Source: an uncultured Planctomycetales bacterium (GTDB lineage Bacteria > Planctomycetota > Planctomycetia > Pirellulales > Thermoguttaceae). From it: 36,001 bases of DNA. Location of the stretch: the NCBI GenBank assembly GCA_937889015.1, contig CALARR010000171.1, forward strand, positions 1 through 36,001, given 5' to 3'. Positions 30,981 through 36,001 of the stretch are shown piece after piece. A program made the translations under genes and the position numbers. The notes under the pieces are model-generated. The model searched no databases, had not been told where the DNA came from, and saw only the letters and a program-made list of their open reading frames with translations. Within the stretch, counting starts at the first letter, position 1; every line of letters begins with the position of its first letter.

Positions 30981-31570
30981 GGTCGGTTCTCCTGGGCGAC
31001 CTTTGGTGGCTTGGCTGGCTGAGGGGGCCGCGCGGGATCGGGAGAGTTCTGCGACGGGTTCTGGATCTCCAGTGCGTAGCGGAAGGTGCTCGACTGTCGC
31101 AGCCCAAGGGTCGTCGAGTCCAGCCCGATCCAGTGCAACAGGCTGGCGGCCAGGCCGGGATCGCGAGCCAAGACCGTGATCCGGACATACACCCCGTCGG
31201 TCGGCAAGGGTGTGCTGGGGGACGTGCCGGAGTGGGTTCCGGCAGCGCACGTGAACGGATGGCCGCCGGCGTTGTGTTCCAGGATGACCTGGCAGGCCTG
31301 GAGTCCGGCGGCGTTCAGCGAGCGCTGCACGGCGTCGCGAACCTCGTCCGGAAGCTGGTTGGCACTGGGCAGGCCGGACGATTGGGAGGCGACCGCGGCG
31401 CCCACGCGGCTGGCCAGCGACACCTGCTGGGCATCGCCCAGTACGCGTCCGAACCCCACCAGCGCGATCAACAGAATCAGCCAGATGGGCAGATTCAAGA
31501 GCAGTTCCACCGTGATCGAGGCACTGCGGAGCCGCCGCGCAGTTCGTGGGGATTGGCGAGATGCGTGCAT
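30977..31570 (-). CDS. TadE-like pseudopilin
   Basis: A 197-residue protein with a prepilin-like N-terminus: basic MHASRQSPRTARRLRS, then SITVELLLNLPIWLILLIALV, with Glu at position five after a possible cleavage following Ala. This matches TadE-type pseudopilins. The extracellular part includes SLNAAGLQACQVILEHNAGG and HPFTCAAGTHSG with two Cys, and the end is Pro-rich. The stop overlaps the next gene start by four bases, so the TadE and TadG-like proteins are coupled. A prepilin peptidase would be needed but is not in the window. Confidence 0.82.
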   Translation of the reverse strand: MHASRQSPRTARRLRSASITVELLLNLPIWLILLIALVGFGRVLGDAQQVSLASRVGAAVASQSSGLPSANQLPDEVRDAVQRSLNAAGLQACQVILEHNAGGHPFTCAAGTHSGTSPSTPLPTDGVYVRITVLARDPGLAASLLHWIGLDSTTLGLRQSSTFRYALEIQNPSQNSPDPARPPQPAKPPKVAQENRP

Positions 31571-32049
31571 CGGATGAACAACAGGCCGAGGAATAGGGAT
31601 CTTCAGAAAAGGAAGGCCACACGAGGGTGGCGTGTGTACCGGGAAACCGGGTTTCCGCGGGGCGTTCTCGTGGCCGCGCTTGCCTGAGGGCCAATCGGTC
31701 CATTGAATCGTAGGTCAATCTGCGGCGATCTGCGGCCGCGGAGCCACAAATCGATGCCTTCCGGCCACGGTCCGTGGCGCGCAGGTTGCGAAAAGGCAAC
31801 ATGCCGGGGCCCCTGCAGGGGTCGCCGTGCAGCCTGGCTTGGGGTTGGAGAGGCAAAACGAGGCGATCCAGGCGATACAGCCGTCACAGCCGGTCCCGTA
31901 ACGCGGCCCAGCGAGGGGTTTGCGGCGTCGGACCGGGAGCGCACGAAGAGAATCGGCGCGTTGGCACGCAGCGTGCTTCTACTTCAGGGCAGTCAGGTCG
32001 CAGGTGAGTGCCCCTCATGGCGACCCTTGGCCCTGGAGCGGCAAGTCCC
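31571..32049. other. Divergent intergenic region between TadE-like genes
   Basis: About 480 bp without a convincing gene. It separates the minus-strand TadE/TadG pair from the plus-strand pilin group and should hold promoters for both. Repetitive-looking motifs occur (a ccgggaaaccgggtttcc stretch near 31640), but no second copy was found. Confidence 0.4.
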
Positions 32050-32613
32050 ATGAAGAGCACGCATCGACGATCGGTACAGCCGGACAAGCGACGTGGATTC
32101 CAGGTCCTGGAATTGCTGTTCGTGTTGCCGGTGCTCGCCCTGCTGCTGATTGCAGCCATGGCGTATGGCGGCACGTTGATCGTGCGATCGGCCGTGGCCC
32201 ACGCCGCGACGGCCGGGGCGCGCGAGGCGGGCAAGGGGGGCGACGTGCAGGACGTGGTCGGCGCGATCAACGGCGTGCTGGCGGTTCACGATATGGCGAT
32301 CAGCGCCGCGCCCGGATCGGGGACCAAGGTCGTCGTGCAGGACGGACAAGGCGGAACCCAGGAGTATGGCGATCCCGGTCTGATCGCCGTCCCTCCCTGT
32401 TCGCTCGCCGCGGATGAAGTCCGCGTGCTGATCTGGATCAATACCGACGCCAAGAAGATCGATGGCCTACGGCCCGTTGTCCCCTGTGTCAGCGTCCTGG
32501 GGAGTTCACTCCTGGGCGGTCGTTTGTGCGTTCAATCGCTTGTGAAGAAAGAAGAAGTCCGGGCCGGGCGCGTGTGCCGCAGCGATAGCGGCGGGACCGC
32601 GTCCCACCCGTGA
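32050..32613 (+). CDS. TadE-like pseudopilin
   Basis: A 187-residue protein from the start MKSTHRRSVQPDKRRG, with ggag ten bases upstream. The prepilin motif is RRG followed by FQVLELLFVLPVLALLLIAAM, with Glu at position five, as in TadE-type substrates of the Tad prepilin peptidase. The exported part contains AVAHAATAGAREAGKGGDVQ and a Cys pair (VVPCVSV, GGRLCVQ). The tail is charged. It is the first of three plus-strand genes encoding proteins with N-terminal pilin-like helices. Confidence 0.82.
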   Translation: MKSTHRRSVQPDKRRGFQVLELLFVLPVLALLLIAAMAYGGTLIVRSAVAHAATAGAREAGKGGDVQDVVGAINGVLAVHDMAISAAPGSGTKVVVQDGQGGTQEYGDPGLIAVPPCSLAADEVRVLIWINTDAKKIDGLRPVVPCVSVLGSSLLGGRLCVQSLVKKEEVRAGRVCRSDSGGTASHP

Positions 32614-32726
32614 GCCCTAGCTGGAAACAACAGCCAGCCATCCTATTGAGGTCCGTATTGCTCAGGATCGTTCCGCGGCCGCGGGAGCCCGGGAATTGCC
32701 ATCCTGGACTGCGTCGGCATGCACAG

Positions 32727-33549
32727 ATCCACCACCACGTTTCCCTGGAGTACGTCTATGAACCTGTTCCGCAAGTTGCGCTCCGACGACGCCGGTTTCG
32801 TGATTTCTGCCGAGTTGGTGCTGGTCGCCACGATCGTGGTGATCGGGCTGATCGTGGGGCTGACCTCGCTCCGCAACCAGGTTGTGCAGGAGTTGGTCGA
32901 TGTGGGACAGGCCATCGGTTCGCTGAGCCAGAGCTACTCCCTGTCGGGCACGAAGAAGTGCGGCTTGGGCATGACCGACGGCTCGTATTACCGCGACAAG
33001 GTCGACTTCTGCCAGCAGCCCAACCAACAGCCGGGCACCTCGCCGGGCGGGATCAGCGTGAGCGTGATGCCCGCCGGCGCCCCGCACTATCCGACGGGGC
33101 GTGAGGAAGGCTGACGCGCAGCGCACCGCAATCGTGTTGATCGAAATGTTTGCCAGACATCCTGATTCTACCACCACGTTTCCCTGGAGTATGTCTATGA
33201 GAGTGTTCCGCAAGTTGTGCTCTGATGATGCCGGTTTTGTGATTTCCGCCGAATTGGTGCTGGTTTCCACGATTGTGGTGATCGGGCTGATCGTGGGGCT
33301 GACCTCGCTCCGCAACCAGGTTGTGCAGGAGTTGGTGGATGTGGGCCAGGCCATCGGCTCGATGAGCCAGACCTTTGCCCTGTCGGGCACGAAGAAGTGC
33401 GGCGTGGGCATGACCGACGGCTCGTACTACCGCGACAAGGTCGACTTCTGCCAGGACCCGTACCAGGAGCCGGGCACTTCGCCGGGCGGGATCAGCGTGA
33501 CGATGATTCCCGACGGCGCGCCGCACTATCCCGCGGGGCATGAGGAAGG
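32727..33549 (+). repeat. Tandem gene duplication, 439-bp period
   Basis: Blocks 32727-33110 and 33166-33549 match in the coding part and in the leader (ccaccacgtttccctggag before each start). The copied unit includes the ribosome-binding region, so both copies should be translated. Confidence 0.85.
32758..33114 (+). CDS. Pilin-like protein, duplicate 1
   Basis: A 118-residue protein from MNLFRKLRSDDAG, with tggag about eight bases upstream. One N-terminal helix FVISAELVLVATIVVIGL follows a Gly, so it looks like a processed pilin, but the conserved Glu is at position six after the Gly rather than five as in Flp pilins. The exported part has TKKCGLGMTDGSYYRDKVDFC, whose two Cys may form a disulfide, and a Pro/Gly-rich end. 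A near-identical protein is encoded 439 bp downstream. I infer a major or minor pilin of the Tad-like system; a simple anchored surface protein is the alternative. Confidence 0.8.
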   Translation: MNLFRKLRSDDAGFVISAELVLVATIVVIGLIVGLTSLRNQVVQELVDVGQAIGSLSQSYSLSGTKKCGLGMTDGSYYRDKVDFCQQPNQQPGTSPGGISVSVMPAGAPHYPTGREEG

Positions 33550-33559
33550 CTGGCGTTGA
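33197..33559 (+). CDS. Pilin-like protein, duplicate 2
   Basis: A 120-residue paralogue of the previous gene; most positions are identical, with differences at the first residues (MRVFRKLCSDD), Ala24 to Ser, in the linker after GQAIGS and in the Pro-rich end. It keeps the FVISAELVLV helix and both Cys of TKKC and VDFC. The start is aligned with duplicate 1; Mets two codons (33191) and further upstream are less likely because the conserved ribosome-binding region would be misplaced. The hairpin at 33594-33625 probably ends this transcription unit. Confidence 0.8.
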   Translation: MRVFRKLCSDDAGFVISAELVLVSTIVVIGLIVGLTSLRNQVVQELVDVGQAIGSMSQTFALSGTKKCGVGMTDGSYYRDKVDFCQDPYQEPGTSPGGISVTMIPDGAPHYPAGHEEGWR

Positions 33560-33593
33560 TTGCCGCGCGGCATAGGGATCCGACAGACATGAC

Positions 33594-33625
33594 AAGGGCC
33601 GGTTGTCCCAGGACAACCGGCCCTT
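33594..33625 (+). terminator. Strong hairpin after the pilin pair
   Basis: Perfect 15-bp stem, aagggccggttgtcc at 33594-33608 and its complement at 33611-33625, with a minimal loop. It is followed by gatgctttgtt, not a pure T run. It lies between the stops of convergent genes and may act in both directions. Confidence 0.75.
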
Positions 33626-33634
33626 GATGCTTTG

Positions 33635-33732
33635 TTGGATGCCAGAAAAGGAATGTCGTAGCTGTCGAGCCCGTCGCCCTAGAAGACCGGCCTCCCGATG
33701 GTCGGCCTCATGTCATTACTTGCCTGAGACGC
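33635..33732. repeat. Dispersed repeat A, copy 2
   Basis: Second copy of the 98-bp element at 1717-1814, in the same orientation and about 32 kb away. It begins nine bases after the hairpin and ends about 40 bp before the HD-GYP gene stop. Both copies are purely intergenic. Confidence 0.85.
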
Positions 33733-33772
33733 TTTGGGTCAACGGGCAAAGGCCTTCGGCCGCCGCCGGGAG

Positions 33773-35431
33773 CTAGCCGGAAGGCAGACTGATTTCCATC
33801 TTCTCCGGCGAACGGCGAACGATCTCGCGGAGGTCGCTTCGCGCGCGGAAGAAGGCGGCGATCACCGACGGATCCCACTGCTTTCCGGCCCCGGCGCGAA
33901 AGACCTCGTCGATCCTTTCGTCGGGCAGGCCCGTGCGGTAGGGGCGGTTGCTGGCCATGGCGTCATAGGCATCGGCCACGGAGACGATGCGTGCCGAGAA
34001 GGGGATGTGCTCGGCGGCCAGGCGCCGCGGATAGCCTTGCCCGTCCCAGGACTCGTGGTGATGGAGCACGACGGGCAGGACTTCGCCCAGCTTTCGCAGG
34101 TCGTAGAGAATGCGGTGGCCGATCTCGACGTGCTGCTTGATGTGCTCGTATTCGCTCTCGGTGAGCTTGCCCGGCTTGCGGAGCACCGCGTCGTTGGTGC
34201 CGATTTTGCCGATGTCGTGCAAGAGGCCCGAGAGGTAGATCGTGTTCAGTTCGTCGGGACCGCAGCCCAGTTCCTGGGCCAGGCGCACGGCGATCCGCGC
34301 GACGCGGTCGCTGTGGCCGCAGGTGTAGGGGTCCTTGGCGTCGATGGCCGAGGTCAAGGCGCGGACCACGCCGGCCAGGAGTTCGGACTGCTGGCGGTAG
34401 AGTTCGATGTTCCCGCTGTGGATGCCCAAGATGGCGGCCACGGAGCTGAGCAGGCTGGCTTCGACCGTGCCGAACTGCCGCTGGTGGACGTGATTGATGG
34501 CCAGGAGCCAGCCGAAGAGGTTATCGCCTTCGGCCAGCGGGACGGCGATCAACTGCCGCACCTGGGGACAGGGCCAGTCCGCTTGTTCACTGATGGGCGG
34601 ATTGACGACCACGGGTTGGTGCGACTGTTCCTCGCCCAGGCGCTGCACCAAGCGCTGCAGGTCCTCCTCGCTCAGGCCCAGGTGGCCTGGGGTGATGACC
34701 ACGGGCCTGGTCCGCGCCCGGTGCGTGAGGTTGTCGCCTTCGTCGGCCAGGGGGAAGAAGTACACGGCCAACGTCTCGGCCGGAAGGACTTCGCCCAGCC
34801 ACTCCAGGGCCAGCGCCGCCAGATCTTCGTCCCTGCGTGAGATTTTGAGGTTATTGTTCAGGCGGTGCAGCAGGCTGATTTCTTCGTAAGTCGCGGCCAG
34901 GTGATCGGAAAGCTGTTGCGTCTCGCGCTCCAGACGCCGGATATGCCCCAGGCTGCGCCATTGGGCGAGCGTCAATTCGGCGGCCCGGCGCAGATTCTCG
35001 GGCGACCAGGGGGCTTGGGCCTTGGCCCAATGCCGCGAGCGTCCGGCGCTGATTCCCAGCCGGTTTGCCGCCCGGTCCAATTCCTCGTCCCGCCGCAACG
35101 TGTGCTGGAGGAAGGTCCCGATGGCCACGCAGGACTCGCCTTCGGCATGGGCGAAGGGCACGGCCAGCACGAGCAAGGGGTCTTCCTCGTCGAGGAACTC
35201 GGGGCAGCCGCGCCGTGCGACTTCGCGGCACAGTTCCGCATAGCGTTGCCAATCCAAGGGCGGTTGCACAGAGGATTGGCAGAGCAGTTCACCCGTCGTG
35301 CCGTCGACCAGATGCGGGCGCAGGCCGACTCCCTGCTCCAGGAGCAACAGCACGTCGGCCATCCATCCCGAGGCGCCAGACGCGCTCTGGGCAGGACTCG
35401 CCGAGCCGATGGTTCCTTGTGTGGTCGACAT
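33773..35431 (-). CDS. GAF and HD-GYP domain phosphodiesterase
   Basis: A probable cyclic-di-GMP phosphodiesterase of 552 residues from the start MSTTQGTIGS. The N-terminal part (about 1-150) is unassigned (LLEQGVGLRPHLVDGTTGELL, PLLVLAVPFAH). A coiled segment (RRLERETQQLSDHLAATYEE) leads to a GAF-like domain (about 185-335, QLIAVPLAEGDNLFGWLLAIN). The HD-GYP domain (about 351-520) has HSDRVARIA, LLHDIGKIG (His405, Asp406), HHHESWDGQGYP with intact GYP, and VADAYDAMASNRPYR. All expected metal ligands are present. The frame is open to 35554, but that extension looks non-coding. It may set c-di-GMP levels, which often control Tad-type pili, though nothing in the sequence ties it to the pilus genes. 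Confidence 0.92.
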   Translation of the reverse strand: MSTTQGTIGSASPAQSASGASGWMADVLLLLEQGVGLRPHLVDGTTGELLCQSSVQPPLDWQRYAELCREVARRGCPEFLDEEDPLLVLAVPFAHAEGESCVAIGTFLQHTLRRDEELDRAANRLGISAGRSRHWAKAQAPWSPENLRRAAELTLAQWRSLGHIRRLERETQQLSDHLAATYEEISLLHRLNNNLKISRRDEDLAALALEWLGEVLPAETLAVYFFPLADEGDNLTHRARTRPVVITPGHLGLSEEDLQRLVQRLGEEQSHQPVVVNPPISEQADWPCPQVRQLIAVPLAEGDNLFGWLLAINHVHQRQFGTVEASLLSSVAAILGIHSGNIELYRQQSELLAGVVRALTSAIDAKDPYTCGHSDRVARIAVRLAQELGCGPDELNTIYLSGLLHDIGKIGTNDAVLRKPGKLTESEYEHIKQHVEIGHRILYDLRKLGEVLPVVLHHHESWDGQGYPRRLAAEHIPFSARIVSVADAYDAMASNRPYRTGLPDERIDEVFRAGAGKQWDPSVIAAFFRARSDLREIVRRSPEKMEISLPSG

Positions 35432-36001
35432 ACCGCGGCCCGAAACAGCCTTTATTGATCTCTGCCTTGCTAATGGCCCCGGCCGACCAACGGGAGGTCG
35501 GGAAGACCGGGCTTCCGCGACCCACCTACGGTCGGTGCCCGGCCCTCGGTTCATGGGCTCTGCAGGACCGAATCATCGCCCGCCGCATTGACGCCTGCGT
35601 CCCCAAGACGGCTGGAATCCAGGCGGACTCCCTGGGCCGACAGGCCTCAACACCTATTCCTTGACAAACGTACCTTACAACTCGTACCTCTTCCTGGTCG
35701 GCAGTGGCTTTTCCTGCCTACATCGCAGACGGGGGCCGGTCGTAACGGTGGCAACGGCTGTGCGGAGGTCGGCAGGGCCGGGTGACCGGGGAGACGACAG
35801 TCCGAGAAGGTTGCCCGGCCGAGAGCCTTGGGGCTGACGGTCCCTGCGCCGTTCGCATACAATTCTTCTTGGAGCCGGTGCCAGGGCCTGTTGGCAGTTC
35901 AACCTTGCTGGGCCGCCCGGCCTGGCTGGGGCAGTTCTGGGATAGGTTCTTGGAGCCGGTGCCAGGGCCTGTTGGCAGTTCAACCTTGCTGGGCCGCCCG
36001 G
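35432..36001. other. Right-edge intergenic region
   Basis: About 570 bp without a convincing gene. At 35481-35501 it has ggccgaccaacgggaggtcgg, resembling the core of dispersed repeat A in complementary orientation and perhaps a third degraded copy. A ttgaca at 35664-35669 could be part of a rightward promoter. The direct repeat at 35866-36001 ends it. Confidence 0.4.
35866..36001. repeat. Direct repeat with 81-bp period, cut by window end
   Basis: Two identical 55-bp copies, 35866-35920 and 35947-36001, separated by 26 bp, giving a period of 81 bp (27 codons). The second copy runs to the last base of the window, so the array may continue. Both strands stay open in one frame across it, so a coding repeat cannot be excluded. 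Confidence 0.85.

Noticed and set aside
32662..33411. Minus-strand frame across the duplicated pilin genes
   Set aside because: Its internal repetition only mirrors the plus-strand duplication.
35675..35983. Minus-strand frame with repeated LNCQQALAPAPR
   Set aside because: It is a reading of the 81-bp repeat plus unrelated sequence with no ribosome-binding site; kept only as a possibility in the repeat entry.
35866..36001. CRISPR array
   Set aside because: The 55-bp repeat and single 26-bp spacer do not match CRISPR repeat size, and no cas gene is present.

Overview
The window is GC-rich bacterial chromosome with long genes in operons, many proteins with N-terminal export signals, an unusual pilin-like family and many short interspersed repeats. 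The overall style (long secreted proteins of unknown function, a DUF1207-like barrel, Pro/Tyr-rich and Gly-rich exported proteins, a Tad-like locus with atypical pilins) suggests a planctomycete, probably a Pirellula- or Thermogutta-like lineage. No rRNA or tRNA is present, so this placement is inference.

Region 1 (75-9848, all minus strand) is a hydrogenase locus. Read in the direction of transcription it is hdrC, hdrB, hdrA, mvhD, mvhG, mvhA, then a ParDE-like toxin-antitoxin pair, then a HyaD/HycI-type maturation protease, a stand-alone cyclic-nucleotide-binding-domain protein, hypA and hypB. Together these encode a complete MvhADG-HdrABC complex, expected to oxidise H2 and send electrons through MvhD to the flavin of HdrA for bifurcation, plus nickel insertion (HypA, HypB) and C-terminal processing of MvhA. 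HypB carries an unusual in-frame 21-bp repeat expansion in its GTPase domain.

Region 2 (9849-16550) has a BI-1 family membrane protein and a secreted protein of unknown function on the plus strand, then a 134-bp inverted-repeat element. It continues with a minus-strand unit in which a sensor histidine kinase and an NtrC-type sigma-54 response regulator are separated by a VapBC-like pair.

Region 3 (16551-24387) has elongation factor P with both of its lysine-modification enzymes (epmB divergent, efp and epmA co-directional). It also has a large secreted protein with a probable alpha/alpha-toroid domain, a 74-residue protein, aroB, a DUF1207-like outer-membrane protein and a TetR regulator. 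Interspersed repeats occupy the gaps at 18208-18313 and 24483-24664.

Region 4 (24693-33559) is surface structures. It holds a Pro/Tyr-rich exported protein and a CpaC-type secretin with a roughly 75-residue Gly-Tyr-Trp insert, followed by a lipoprotein with a Gly-Trp tail and a TadD-like TPR lipoprotein. A minus-strand TadG/TadE-like pair, a plus-strand TadE-like protein and two tandemly duplicated pilin-like proteins complete it. No Tad ATPase, inner-membrane platform, CpaB or prepilin peptidase is in the window.

Region 5 (33560-36001) has a strong hairpin, a second copy of a repeat first seen at 1717-1814, a GAF/HD-GYP phosphodiesterase gene and, at the right edge, the start of an 81-bp-period direct repeat cut by the window end.
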